Assembly: GCF_006494365.1 (NCBI RefSeq)
Contig: NZ_VHIP01000001.1
Location: 62,001 to 126,000 of the forward strand
Direction: 5' to 3'
From: Aestuariibacter sp. GS-14
GTDB lineage: Bacteria > Pseudomonadota > Gammaproteobacteria > Enterobacterales > Alteromonadaceae
Length of the DNA stretch: 64,000 bases
Notes under the pieces: model-generated
Database searches by the model: none
The model's input: the letters and a program-made list of their open reading frames with translations, nothing else
Told to the model about the DNA's origin: nothing
Shown: positions 43,480 to 52,676 of the stretch, piece after piece
Numbering within the stretch: position 1 is the stretch's first letter
Layout: each line of letters opens with the position of its first letter
Made by a program: the position numbers and the translations under genes

Positions 43480-46350
43480 TTAGAAGTTAGCTCGTAGCGA
43501 CAATGCATAGCGAACGTCGTTTACGTGATAGGCACCGTAATGATTACCCGGACCATTTTGCTTCATGATATTTTTAGTAACGGTATCGGCCAGGTTATTG
43601 GCTTCCAGTACCACTGTGTAATTATCATTAATCTTATAAGCAATTGAGCCATCCAGATAACCGGTAGGTGCGTTAAACAACGGCAGCGCCCAGGAGTTGT
43701 CATCGGCCTTGAAGCCGTTGGCACGGGTAGACATCAGGAACTCGTCGCGCCAGTTATAGGCTAAACGAATCGACCAGTTGTCTTTTTCATACATACCCAC
43801 CAGGTTAAACGCCCGCTTCGACAAGCCCTGATAGGGCATGGTGCTGTAGGTAGAACCATCGGTATCGTAGGGGCGAGTATCATTACCCAGCTTAGTGCTG
43901 GAATCGATATAGGTATAGTTCGCCTGAATACCCAAGCCATCGAAAGGCGCTGGCAGGTTGTTAAAGAAGTGGTTAATCGTTAACTCAGCACCGGCAATAT
44001 CGGCTTCGCCTGTGCTTACTGGCCAGGAAGCATTGTAGGTGTAACCACCGTATTCAATCTGACTCTGTGAGTACACCTGATAGCCCGAAATATCTTTGGT
44101 AAATAGGGCTGCATACATGGAGTTTGACTCGTCGTAATACCACTCCAGCGACAAATCGAACTGCGTTGACATCATTGGATTCAGATACGGGTTTGAATCG
44201 GCGCTTAAGGTTAAATCGTAATCATCCGGCCCCAACGGCTCGCCCGCTTCCTGCTTACCCTGACTGGATTCCTTGACCGTTGCACTTAAGGTTAAGTTAG
44301 CCCCCATTGAATTGAAGTCTGGCCTTGCCATGGATTTAGACGCGGCAAAGCGAAGCAATAAACCTTCATCCAGTTCCATTTTCAGGTTAAAGCTGGGCAG
44401 CACTTTGGCATAGGAATGCTCGGCATCCAGATCTTCATAAGCACCGTTGCCAAATTCGGTAACGAACGGATACTGCAAATGCCCATGCGCGACGTTTTTA
44501 GTGTGTACGTAACGCACACCAACATTACCGCTTATGGGGAATTTACCGTCCGTATAATCGTAATCCACCATGGCGTATAGTGCCGTGGTTTTCTCCGACT
44601 GGTTATTTTGCCACTGATCATCGCCTAAATTGCGCTGCGACCAATACGCCCAGCCAGCCCAGTCTGCATACACAAACTTGTCCTGCAGGGTTTCATAACT
44701 TTGTGGGTAATCGCGGGCATAAGCCACAATTGGCGCATACACGTTGGCTGGTGATGGTACGCGGCCACCAAAGAAGTTATCAAAGGTATTCAGGTTCAGG
44801 TCGGACGCGTCCGGCGTGATATTCTCCTGCCCTTCCACAATACCGCCTTGCAACCAGCTCACTGCCAGTGCGCTCCAGTTGTAACCGGTGTCGGCATTGT
44901 CCGCACGAGAGTCGCTGTAACGTCCGCCAAAGCGAACTGCCGACAGTAATTTCATTCCCGTATAATAAGTAAGATCCAGATCTACCGCGGTCATGGTTGC
45001 TTCGCGGTCATACTGGTTATCCATCTGGAAATTCCAGTTATAGTTACCAGGGGTAGCAAGATACTCGTTATCAGAATTCACTTTAGGCAGTGAGCCACGG
45101 AAATCCACGTCGATATAAGGCACCAGAATTTCAGTAGCAACGGTAGAATCCAGACCTTTGGAGGTGGAGTTTACGCGTTGCACAGAGCTTTCCACCTTCC
45201 AGGCATCATTAAACCAGCGATAGCGCAGAGCGAAGTCTTCGGTTTTCGCGGTTTGGTCCGACACGCGAACGTCTGATCCCATTGGAATACCACCGTCCTG
45301 ATACAGGCGGCCATATTCCAGCACATTGTCATCGCCAAATACAGAATCTGTGGTAGCTTGCACGGCAAAAGGATCATTACCTACGAAGATAGCGTCTTCG
45401 TTCCAGGTCATGTCGTAGTCACTCACGAAATACGTAAAGGTAACTTCGTGATCTTCTTTGGGCGCCCATTGCAAGGCTGCATAGCCACCAGAACGCTTGC
45501 GGTTAAAATACATGGTCCGCCAGTCGGCGCCACGCGGTACATACACCGTTTCACCTTCATGACCTTCAATGTTATCGCGGTAGAAAAACGGGCGAACATA
45601 CATTGAATCGTTGCGAGTAGACAATTCAGACTGGGCAACGTCTAGCAACCAGCCCACTTTACCTGCGCTGGTATCCCAGGTATTGGAATACAGCGCGGAA
45701 AAGGCTGGCTTGGTTTCTTCGATTAAGTCACCGTAGTTTGCGGTTAACGTAACCGCTGCATGCTGCTCGTTATCATGAAATGGCAGACGGGTTTCCAGGT
45801 CGATGGTGCCACCGATACCGCCTTCAATTTGGTCGGCCGACGGGCTCTTATACACGTTTACTGCACTAAGTAGCTCAGGTGGTACATCACCAAAACTCAG
45901 AGTACGACCACCATTGGCACTAAAGGTACTACGCCCGTTTAACTCGCTTCGCACCTGGGTTAAACCACGTACAATAACGCCGTTACCTTCAACCGAGAAG
46001 TGTTCCGGGTCGCCTTGGGTCATGTAGCGATCGATGGCCACACCCGGTATGCGTTGCAGCGTTTCGGTAACGCTTCGATCCGGCAGTGCACCAATATCCA
46101 GGGCACTGATCCCATCCATGATTTTGTCTGACGACATTTTGGCTTCAGTGGCGGTAATAATACTTGAGCGCATGCCGCTAACTTCAATCACCTCAACGAC
46201 GTCTTCGTCTTCAGTGGTTTGTGGCTCTGCTTCTTGTGCCAGAGTAGCTGAGGCATGGGTAAGTAGCCCCAGCGCACTGAGCACACACAAGGAAGTGCGT
46301 GTTCGGCTGAACATGCAACCTTTGTGTTGGTCGGTGTGCGTTTCTTTCAT
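43480..46350 (-). CDS. TonB-dependent outer-membrane receptor, glycan-operon type
   Basis: A 956-residue TonB-dependent receptor. Its signal peptide (ending ATLAQEAEP) is followed by an EVIEVSGMRSSI TonB-box region. The plug domain (GALPDRSVTETLQRIPGVAI, ...VRGLTQVRSELNG) and a 22-strand-type barrel follow, ending in Phe as outer-membrane proteins do. The ATG at 46350 has GGGAGA upstream; the frame could extend to 46437, but without a signal-peptide start. The length (over 900) and the GMRxS box fit carbohydrate-type receptors of Proteobacteria that lack a SusD. It probably imports the oligosaccharides processed by the co-transcribed glycosidases. Confidence 0.92.
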   Translation of the reverse strand: MKETHTDQHKGCMFSRTRTSLCVLSALGLLTHASATLAQEAEPQTTEDEDVVEVIEVSGMRSSIITATEAKMSSDKIMDGISALDIGALPDRSVTETLQRIPGVAIDRYMTQGDPEHFSVEGNGVIVRGLTQVRSELNGRSTFSANGGRTLSFGDVPPELLSAVNVYKSPSADQIEGGIGGTIDLETRLPFHDNEQHAAVTLTANYGDLIEETKPAFSALYSNTWDTSAGKVGWLLDVAQSELSTRNDSMYVRPFFYRDNIEGHEGETVYVPRGADWRTMYFNRKRSGGYAALQWAPKEDHEVTFTYFVSDYDMTWNEDAIFVGNDPFAVQATTDSVFGDDNVLEYGRLYQDGGIPMGSDVRVSDQTAKTEDFALRYRWFNDAWKVESSVQRVNSTSKGLDSTVATEILVPYIDVDFRGSLPKVNSDNEYLATPGNYNWNFQMDNQYDREATMTAVDLDLTYYTGMKLLSAVRFGGRYSDSRADNADTGYNWSALAVSWLQGGIVEGQENITPDASDLNLNTFDNFFGGRVPSPANVYAPIVAYARDYPQSYETLQDKFVYADWAGWAYWSQRNLGDDQWQNNQSEKTTALYAMVDYDYTDGKFPISGNVGVRYVHTKNVAHGHLQYPFVTEFGNGAYEDLDAEHSYAKVLPSFNLKMELDEGLLLRFAASKSMARPDFNSMGANLTLSATVKESSQGKQEAGEPLGPDDYDLTLSADSNPYLNPMMSTQFDLSLEWYYDESNSMYAALFTKDISGYQVYSQSQIEYGGYTYNASWPVSTGEADIAGAELTINHFFNNLPAPFDGLGIQANYTYIDSSTKLGNDTRPYDTDGSTYSTMPYQGLSKRAFNLVGMYEKDNWSIRLAYNWRDEFLMSTRANGFKADDNSWALPLFNAPTGYLDGSIAYKINDNYTVVLEANNLADTVTKNIMKQNGPGNHYGAYHVNDVRYALSLRANF

Positions 46351-46443
46351 TTGTATCTCCCATTCGCTTTTGTTTTTACTGCCGTGCTGGTAAGAACACT
46401 GACAGACATCTCGAGCAAGATGCCCCTGCAGGGACAATGCGCT

Positions 46444-48981
46444 CTATACTTTGCCTTTGCGTTGAATGCGGTATGACTGTTCTGCACTGATAGCCAGCGT
46501 CACACGGCGACCCTGCTGTGTAACCGCAATGCGATTACCAGCCTTGTCCGCAAACTCAAACAGTCCGGCATCCAACGGCAACGTTATGGTTACCTGCTGT
46601 GACCGGGGTGAAGAAATCGTGGCCTCGGCCAACTGGCCGCTTTGCCAGGCCATGGCAACGGTTATGTCTCCCATGGCTTTAATGCCGCTAACCTGACCGT
46701 TTGGCCAATCACCAGGTAATGCCGGTAAAAGCTGTAGCGCACCGGGCTGGCTTTGCAGCAACATTTCGGTGATCCCCGCGGTGGCACCAAAGTTACCGTC
46801 GATTTGAAATGGCGGATGGTTGTCCCATAAATTAGGCAGTGTGCTGTGGCGGAGCTGCTCAATTAACAACTTGTTGGCTCTGTCGCCGTCGTACAGGCGT
46901 GCCCAAAAATTGATTTTCCAGGCTTTACTCCACCCTGTTCCCCCATCGCCACGCGCGTTAAGTGTGTGTTTGGCGGCTTCTGCCAGTTCAGGCGTGCGCT
47001 CGGGTGAGATTTCCTGATCGGGATGCAAGGCATACAAATGCGAAATATGACGGTGCTGGCTGGTCATGTCGTCAATATCAGCCTGCCATTCCTGAAGCTG
47101 CCCGTACTGGCCTATGTTTAAGCCACTGGCAAGGGCCGACAGGGTATCGGCTAGTTCAGCGGCGTGCTCGGTATAACCCAGTTTCACAGCGGTTTTATAG
47201 GTATCGCGCAGTAACGCACCAACAATCTGCTGAGACATCGCCGCCCCAACTGTAAAATCGCCATGCTCCGGTGAATAAGAAGGCGCAACGACTAACATAC
47301 CGCTTGTGGGATCCGTTACTAACGCATGCATCCAGAACCGGGCAGCGCCCCACATCACCGGCCAGGCGCGCTCTTGCAGGAAAGTCTCATCCAGTGAATA
47401 CAGATAGTGCTGATAAAAATGCGCCGCCAACCAGGCATTGGCCTCAGGTTGCCAGAAGGCGGTTGGCCAGGAAATTAGCCCTGTAAAGCCCCAGATATTG
47501 GTGTTGAGCAGCAGTGTCCAGCCTGGGGCATTGAATAACCGACCAGCCGTTTGTTCAGCAGGTTCTCGCAGCCCTTCAACAAAATCGAACAGCGGTATGC
47601 CGGCTTCCGACAAATTGGTCATGTCGGCCAGCCAGTAATTCATTTGCAAATTGATATTAACGTGATAATCCGCACTCCATGGCGCCTGAGTATAGTTGTT
47701 CCATACCCCCTGAAGGTTCGCCGGTAACGCTCCTTTGCGCGAAGAGGCGATTAACAAATAACGGCCAAATTGATAATAAAGCTGAGTAAGCTGGCGGCGC
47801 ATTGCCGGTGTGGCCGTGTCATTGATGACGGCACTGAGCAGTGCGTCGGTATTGGTATTAACTGGCGTATGCTCTAAACACAAGTTCACCCGGGAATACA
47901 GTGCCTGATGGTCGGCAATATGTTCATCGCGCAGGGCGCTATATCCTTTGCTTTGGGCAGCAGCCAAACGAGCAGTTAGCATTTTGTGTGGATGTTCCCC
48001 GCGGTACTGCGGATAAGTATTTGCGTAATTAGTGGCGCTTACCACCATCAATGTGAGCGATTGCGCGTTGTCTACTTTCCAGCCATTTTCCGTTGGTGTT
48101 AACACGCCGCCGTGCTGCGTTGCTGCAATTTGGATTTCATAAGCAAGCTGGTTATCGTGGAGGTTACCACTTATTACCAAATGGCCATGTTGCCAGCGGT
48201 AATTGACGGAGCGGTTATCCGCGAGCATTGGCACAACGGTTGCCGACAGGCGTTGCGAGCCTGCCGCTGTATACTGTGCAGCCACAACCTGACTGGGGTA
48301 ATTAACAAAAAACTGGCGTACGTAACGGGTTTTCTGCTGTTGATATGACACGGTAACCAGGCCGGTGGCCATGTCCAGCTGTCGGCGGTAATCACTCACA
48401 TCACTCTGATGTTCAAACAGTACATCAATGTCTAACATCGACTGGTAACTGCCGTACCCTCTTGGATCACGGCCAATTTGAGCGGCTACATCCTGTGGTG
48501 ACATAGCCCGTGTGCTAAGAATATTGCGGGTAACGTCTTGCAGTGACTGCTGATAACTACCGGTGTTTTCAGGCCAGCCGAAATCGTACCCTTCGCGACT
48601 GCCGGGGCCACCAGTCCACAGCGTCTTTTCAGAAATATTGAGCTTGTCTTTAGCAATACCACCTAACACCGTTGCGCCCATGTAACCGTTGCCAATTGGC
48701 AAGCTATGCGCTTCCCACTCGTTGCCGGGCGTAGTGAAAACAAGCGAATGATCAATATTGCATTGCAGTGAACCTGGCGCACTGTCGGCTAACACCGGAT
48801 TCGATGAGGTGGGAGTGACGTCGGTCTGATTGGAACAAGCTGTTAACAAAGTGCATGAAACCAACACGCCCGCACCACAAGAAAGCGCTTTCTTTGACAG
48901 ACAAAATGAAGTCAGGTCGGCTTTGCACCGGCCTGACAAGCCAGAAAGGAAAACGTTTACAAATTTAGCTAAAATAACCAT
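46444..48981 (-). CDS. GH95 alpha-L-fucosidase/galactosidase lipoprotein
   Basis: An 845-residue GH95 enzyme with a lipobox (LLTAC near residue 49). Catalytic features are present: Asn442 and Asn444 in HVNINLQMNYW, Glu572 in SYSPEHGD and Asp728 in QIDGNFGA. His440 just before the Asn pair is the residue associated with fucose over L-galactose specificity in characterised members, so alpha-1,2-L-fucosidase is favoured. It is the first gene of the operon. The N-terminus is unusually long for a lipoprotein signal, and an operator-like site lies within its first codons, so the true start may be downstream of the ATG at 48981. It would remove the terminal fucose of fucogalactoxyloglucan. Confidence 0.87.
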   Translation of the reverse strand: MVILAKFVNVFLSGLSGRCKADLTSFCLSKKALSCGAGVLVSCTLLTACSNQTDVTPTSSNPVLADSAPGSLQCNIDHSLVFTTPGNEWEAHSLPIGNGYMGATVLGGIAKDKLNISEKTLWTGGPGSREGYDFGWPENTGSYQQSLQDVTRNILSTRAMSPQDVAAQIGRDPRGYGSYQSMLDIDVLFEHQSDVSDYRRQLDMATGLVTVSYQQQKTRYVRQFFVNYPSQVVAAQYTAAGSQRLSATVVPMLADNRSVNYRWQHGHLVISGNLHDNQLAYEIQIAATQHGGVLTPTENGWKVDNAQSLTLMVVSATNYANTYPQYRGEHPHKMLTARLAAAQSKGYSALRDEHIADHQALYSRVNLCLEHTPVNTNTDALLSAVINDTATPAMRRQLTQLYYQFGRYLLIASSRKGALPANLQGVWNNYTQAPWSADYHVNINLQMNYWLADMTNLSEAGIPLFDFVEGLREPAEQTAGRLFNAPGWTLLLNTNIWGFTGLISWPTAFWQPEANAWLAAHFYQHYLYSLDETFLQERAWPVMWGAARFWMHALVTDPTSGMLVVAPSYSPEHGDFTVGAAMSQQIVGALLRDTYKTAVKLGYTEHAAELADTLSALASGLNIGQYGQLQEWQADIDDMTSQHRHISHLYALHPDQEISPERTPELAEAAKHTLNARGDGGTGWSKAWKINFWARLYDGDRANKLLIEQLRHSTLPNLWDNHPPFQIDGNFGATAGITEMLLQSQPGALQLLPALPGDWPNGQVSGIKAMGDITVAMAWQSGQLAEATISSPRSQQVTITLPLDAGLFEFADKAGNRIAVTQQGRRVTLAISAEQSYRIQRKGKV
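48949..48960 (-). promoter_or_regulatory. LacI-type operator-like site at the start of the GH95 gene
   Basis: gaAAACGTTTac has the palindromic AAACGTTT core with central CG that is typical of LacI-family sugar-repressor sites. It shares GAAAACGTTTRC with the reverse complement of the site at 49301-49316. Confidence 0.45.
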
Positions 48982-49300
48982 GTGGTATGTAAAATTTTTG
49001 TGAAAAGCGTGATTTTTCGAAATACTACGTAGCTAAAATTTGTTTATCAATGAAATTCATAAAGATTAAAAAATAAAGTAACTCACTTGTTAAATTTGAT
49101 ACACAAATCGCACTTACATGGTTAGCTCAGTCTTTAGTTTTTATTGATTCAAGAGGGAATAAGGCGCGAAAAACAACCTGTAAACGGATTAGTATTGCAA
49201 GCAAAAATTACAAGATTTTGCCAAAAAGCAACGGGAATATTGCGTGCGTATTACGGATAGCAGTTTTAACATAAACGCCTGCACACCTATACAAACTTAG

Positions 49301-49316
49301 GTGCAAACGTTTTCAC
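49301..49316 (-). promoter_or_regulatory. LacI-type operator-like palindrome upstream of the glycan operon
   Basis: gtgcAAACGTTTtcac is a 16-bp palindrome with a single mismatched pair and the AAACGTTT core. It lies about 320 bp upstream of GH95 and about 354 bp from the second copy, a distance that could allow looping. No LacI-family gene is in the window. Confidence 0.6.
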
Positions 49317-49320
49317 TCTG

Positions 49321-49363
49321 AAACCTACTTCCTTATTTGAAACAAAATAAGCCGTGTAGGTTT
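49321..49363. repeat. Long imperfect hairpin next to the operator
   Basis: AAACCTAC (49321-49328) pairs with GTAGGTTT (49356-49363), and an inner cttatt/aataag stem lies within. It sits between the stop codon of the upstream minus-strand gene and the operon operator, so it may be that gene's terminator, although the T-run is better on the plus strand. Confidence 0.45.
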
Positions 49364-49492
49364 TACTGCAAATGCCAGAGCCTGGTTACTCTATTACAGA
49401 ATAACTACACTCCTGATCTTTAATCAGAGGACTCAGTCTTATTCATGCCATACACAATCCGCTGCAAAACTATATGCTATCGGCGACAGCTC

Positions 49493-50377
49493 TTAATAAC
49501 AGCGTTCATTTTCTCCGCGCAGCCATTTTTGTCCGTCGAGATACAGGTTGTCCTGCAGTACTAATTGAAAGCTGGCCTGTTTGCCATTTAAATAAGTGAG
49601 CATCAATAAACCGGGTTGATCTAAGCTTCCTTGCGCCTGCCAGGTGCCTGTATTGCCATCGCTCATCGCGCCGCTAAAGCCATCCATACTGAAGCCGCCG
49701 GCATTAAACGAGGTTGCAAAACTGCCGTCACTGCATAACCACATTTCCTGCTTTTCATGGTAACCCGAACCAGTGTAAAAACGGGCTATATAGCGTCCTT
49801 GCATATACTGTTGCCAGCCCCCCGCATTGCGATCCTGTTCAGGTACCACGGGGGCAGACACTTCAATGCCTGCGGTGATTGCAGTTGTTAATTGCTTTAG
49901 CTCAGACGTCATTGAGGAGGCGAATACAATGGCAGCAAGGCTCAGCCCTTCACGTAATTCAGTGGCAGACACGTAAGCAGTCAGCGCTATTGCAGATCCC
50001 ATAACCTGATAATCATTCACCACAATGCGCTGGGATGTTTGCGTTACTGACACTTGTGGTGCACCGGAAGGTTGTAAATAGGTGCCTTCGTCGAGGGGTA
50101 TCGCCTGCCCCATCATACTTTCGATTTGGGTCTGATTAAAACGGTCGAACACCAGTAACATCGACGCTTCACCGTTAAGGGCATCGAGTACAATTGCACT
50201 TGATCCTTGCGGCAAACCACCCTGCCAGCCTTGCGGTATGGTAACGGATATGCCCAGTGTGGAGGACGTAAGTTCGGTTCCACCAGAATAGAGTTGCCCG
50301 GCTACGATCTCTTCACCGTGTGCCAATGGCAGGAGACTCGCCATTAAAAAAGCCGCGAAATACCATCCCTGTTTCAT
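49493..50377 (-). CDS. Secreted protein of unknown function (294 residues)
   Basis: The product has a clear signal peptide (MKQGWYFAAFLMASLLPLAHG). Two parts follow. An N-terminal region (about 25-180) has a GWQGGLPQGSSAIVL segment. A C-terminal beta-rich module (about 195-294) contains YMQGRYIARFYTGSGYHEK, then MWLCSDGSF, a GTW segment and a terminal Cys. Such modules occur in uncharacterised secreted proteins of several Proteobacteria. ATG 50377 is preferred because GAGGA is at the right distance; the GTG two codons earlier is too close. It is a single gene between the glycan operon and natB. No function is proposed. Confidence 0.65.
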   Translation of the reverse strand: MKQGWYFAAFLMASLLPLAHGEEIVAGQLYSGGTELTSSTLGISVTIPQGWQGGLPQGSSAIVLDALNGEASMLLVFDRFNQTQIESMMGQAIPLDEGTYLQPSGAPQVSVTQTSQRIVVNDYQVMGSAIALTAYVSATELREGLSLAAIVFASSMTSELKQLTTAITAGIEVSAPVVPEQDRNAGGWQQYMQGRYIARFYTGSGYHEKQEMWLCSDGSFATSFNAGGFSMDGFSGAMSDGNTGTWQAQGSLDQPGLLMLTYLNGKQASFQLVLQDNLYLDGQKWLRGENERCY

Positions 50378-50447
50378 AATCACATCCTCGTTGTTAGTAC
50401 ATAATACCCATTCGTAAAGAAGTGTAGCAGCTAATCAACGCGCATAA

Positions 50448-50470
50448 AAAAGCCCGATAGCATCGGGCTT
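50448..50470 (-). terminator. Intrinsic terminator of natAB
   Basis: aagcccgat (50450-50458) and atcgggctt (50462-50470) with a 3-base loop, followed on the minus strand by a T-run. It lies 20 bases past the natB stop codon. Confidence 0.85.
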
Positions 50471-50489
50471 AGATAATTTAATGTATATC

Positions 50490-51683
50490 TTACCGGAACA
50501 AGACTTTTTCTTTGTTGAACCAATACACGCAGAAGAACAATAAACCTGCGGCTATTAGTGCTGTGGAGGAAAAAATCGCGACTAACTGGAAGTAATCCAT
50601 GGTGCCTTTGATCAGCTCTTTAATGGCCAACGCTACGTTTGTAAGCGGCACCCAGGCCCAACCGCCTTTAAGCTCAACACCTGGCAAGGTTGCAAAGATC
50701 ACCGGGATGATCACAGCAAACACCAGTGGGGTCATGTAACCCTGCGCTTCTTTAAAGCTTCTTGCATATATGGATAAGCTAAGCAATACCGCAGAGAAGA
50801 TGGCAACAACCGGCACCAGCATAAAAAACATCAGAATAAAGTCGATAGCGCCAATCGCGCTCATAAATTCTGCTACAACTTTAAAAGCCATTCCCTGACT
50901 CAACACCATGCCCCACACTGCCATGCTACTTACCGTGATTAATGCAGACGTAACACCTGCAAACGCAATGGTTAAGAATTTACCCAACACTAAATGATGG
51001 CGTTCGATTGGCGAAATCAATAGGGTTTCCAGTGTACCGCGCTCTTTCTCTCCCGCACCTAAATCGGTGGCGGGGATCATGGCGCCTTGTAAACACAGCA
51101 TAAAAATGAAGTAAGGGATCATACCGCCGATTTTTTCCCCCCAGTTTTCGCGTTTGTCCGCCACGTCCACTTTTTCAATTACAATGGGATCCATCAGGGC
51201 AACTTGCTGCTCTTCGTTTAAGCCCAGCGACGCAAAAGCTTTGGTTTTACTGGCCTGGGCAAATCCTTCAACAATTTTATCGAGGCGCTTACGCACCATA
51301 TTCAGCCCGGCGTCATTCAAATAAAGTTGCAACTTTATTTGACCGCTGGCCAGCGCGTCGTCGCTAAAGTTATCGGGGATCACCAACACAAAGTCGGCTT
51401 TCTCGGCTTTAACATACGCTTTAATATCATCATCAACGTTAATCAAGACTTCATTGAACATCTCAGATGCAGACAATTGCTCGGCCAGCGCCGGGGCATA
51501 TTGCGCGCCAATGACGGCGTAGTTAAGCACCTTATTTTCGGCTTTATCCACGGCTTTACTCATGAAAAAGATCGCGATTCCAATGAGTAATGGAAACACC
51601 AGAATGGGCAGCGCAATCATAAAAAACAGAGTTTTGCGGTCGCGCAGTAACTCTTTAATTTCTTTTAACATTACCATCCACAT
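50490..51683 (-). CDS. natB: ABC-2 type permease, NatB-like
   Basis: A 397-residue membrane permease. It has an N-terminal helix, a large extracytoplasmic domain (about residues 45-185) and then five or six helices. The GAGEKERGTLETLLISPIERHHLVLGK segment (broken here as GAGEKERGTLETLL + SPIERHH) is the hallmark of NatB/ABC-2 exporters. It starts 1 base after the natA stop codon (TAACATG), with GGGAG upstream. B. subtilis NatAB exports Na+, but many relatives export other substrates, so the cargo is uncertain. Confidence 0.82.
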   Translation of the reverse strand: MWMVMLKEIKELLRDRKTLFFMIALPILVFPLLIGIAIFFMSKAVDKAENKVLNYAVIGAQYAPALAEQLSASEMFNEVLINVDDDIKAYVKAEKADFVLVIPDNFSDDALASGQIKLQLYLNDAGLNMVRKRLDKIVEGFAQASKTKAFASLGLNEEQQVALMDPIVIEKVDVADKRENWGEKIGGMIPYFIFMLCLQGAMIPATDLGAGEKERGTLETLLISPIERHHLVLGKFLTIAFAGVTSALITVSSMAVWGMVLSQGMAFKVVAEFMSAIGAIDFILMFFMLVPVVAIFSAVLLSLSIYARSFKEAQGYMTPLVFAVIIPVIFATLPGVELKGGWAWVPLTNVALAIKELIKGTMDYFQLVAIFSSTALIAAGLLFFCVYWFNKEKVLFR

Positions 51684-51684
51684 G

Positions 51685-52467
51685 TTATTTCGCTCCCTGT
51701 TCTATTATGCGCATAAACGCTTTGTGTAATGAGCCATCGGATTGAGCTTTAAACGCCTCAAAGGTGTCAGAAAAGTGTGTTTTACCGTGATGGATAACCG
51801 TTACCCGATCGCACAGTTCAGACACTTCGTCCAGGTGATGGGTAGAAAAAATCACCGGCACGCCCTTGTCTTTGAGGCCTTTAATAAAATTCAGTACCGT
51901 TTGTGCTGCCATAATATCCAGGCCAGTGGTAGGCTCATCCAATATCACTACTTTTGGATCGTGCACTACTGCGCGGGCAATAGCCGTTTTTTGTTTCATA
52001 CCGGTAGAGAAGTTTTCGCAGCGTCGGTCTAAAAAGCTGTGCAAGTCCAGTAAGTCAGCCAGTTCGGTAATTTTGCGATCTATTTGCTCAGCCGACATGC
52101 CATGCAACTGGCCAAAATAGGCTATGTTTTCACGCCCGGTTAAGCGGCCATACAAACCGGTAGAACCCGACAGAAAACCAATCATTTTGCGCGCCAGCAC
52201 CGGGGTTTTCACCACGTTGGTACCGTCTATAATAATGTCGCCCGCATCCGGTGTGAGCGCGGTAGACAACATGCGCAGTGTGGTGGTTTTGCCAGCGCCG
52301 TTCGGCCCAAGTAATCCCAGTACTTCACCCGACGAGCAATGAAACGACACGTTTTCCACTGAATGGAAAAAACGCCCTTTTAACCGTGGATCTTTCTTCT
52401 CTTGTTCACTGAGTTTTTTCGGGTTTTCCACCGCAAACTTTTTGGCAAGTTGAGAAATATCTATCAT
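51685..52467 (-). CDS. natA: ABC transporter ATP-binding protein, NatA-like
   Basis: A 260-residue ABC ATPase. Walker A is GPNGAGKTT, the ABC signature FSTGMKQK, Walker B VVILDEPTTGLD, and the switch His is in STHHLDE. An N-terminal extension (NPKKLSEQEKKDPRLKGRFF) before the ABC core is typical of NatA proteins. GGGAAA lies upstream of the ATG. It forms an operon with natB and is divergent from the Yip1 gene. Ion efflux is the likely role, with Na+ unproven. Confidence 0.85.
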   Translation of the reverse strand: MIDISQLAKKFAVENPKKLSEQEKKDPRLKGRFFHSVENVSFHCSSGEVLGLLGPNGAGKTTTLRMLSTALTPDAGDIIIDGTNVVKTPVLARKMIGFLSGSTGLYGRLTGRENIAYFGQLHGMSAEQIDRKITELADLLDLHSFLDRRCENFSTGMKQKTAIARAVVHDPKVVILDEPTTGLDIMAAQTVLNFIKGLKDKGVPVIFSTHHLDEVSELCDRVTVIHHGKTHFSDTFEAFKAQSDGSLHKAFMRIIEQGAK

Positions 52468-52526
52468 GAGTTTTCCCTGTTGTTATCGTTATTCTAAGCA
52501 ACGTTCAATACTAAACTGACCGGCTT

Positions 52527-52543
52527 CGTGTCTTTCAGACACG
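52527..52543. promoter_or_regulatory. Perfect inverted repeat in the natA/Yip1 divergent region
   Basis: CGTGTCT-TTC-AGACACG is a perfect 7-bp stem with a 3-base spacer, 60 bp upstream of natA. It could be an operator or a leader hairpin. Confidence 0.4.
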
Positions 52544-52610
52544 CCTTCGAAAAGGGAAACGGCCTGAAAATGAAAATTCGTTACACTTTTTCACTCCCTC
52601 TGCTCCCCAA

Positions 52611-52626
52611 TATCAGTATACTGATA
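52611..52626 (+). promoter_or_regulatory. Perfect 16-bp palindrome ahead of the Yip1 gene
   Basis: TATCAGTATACTGATA is perfectly self-complementary and lies 51 bp upstream of the ATG at 52677, where an operator overlapping a promoter would be expected. The cognate regulator is unknown. Confidence 0.5.
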
Positions 52627-52676
52627 ATCAAATTACAATAATTCGATTAAATGTTACAAATTATAAGGAGTCACGG

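Larger units (their letters stand above)
48982..49492 (-). promoter_or_regulatory. 511-bp upstream region of the seven-gene glycan operon
   Basis: No gene is visible. The sequence is AT-rich and holds the operator-like palindrome at 49301 and an inverted repeat at 49321-49363. A half-site-like TGTAAACGG lies near 49180. It must contain the operon promoter, but no unambiguous -35/-10 pair could be chosen. Confidence 0.5.
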
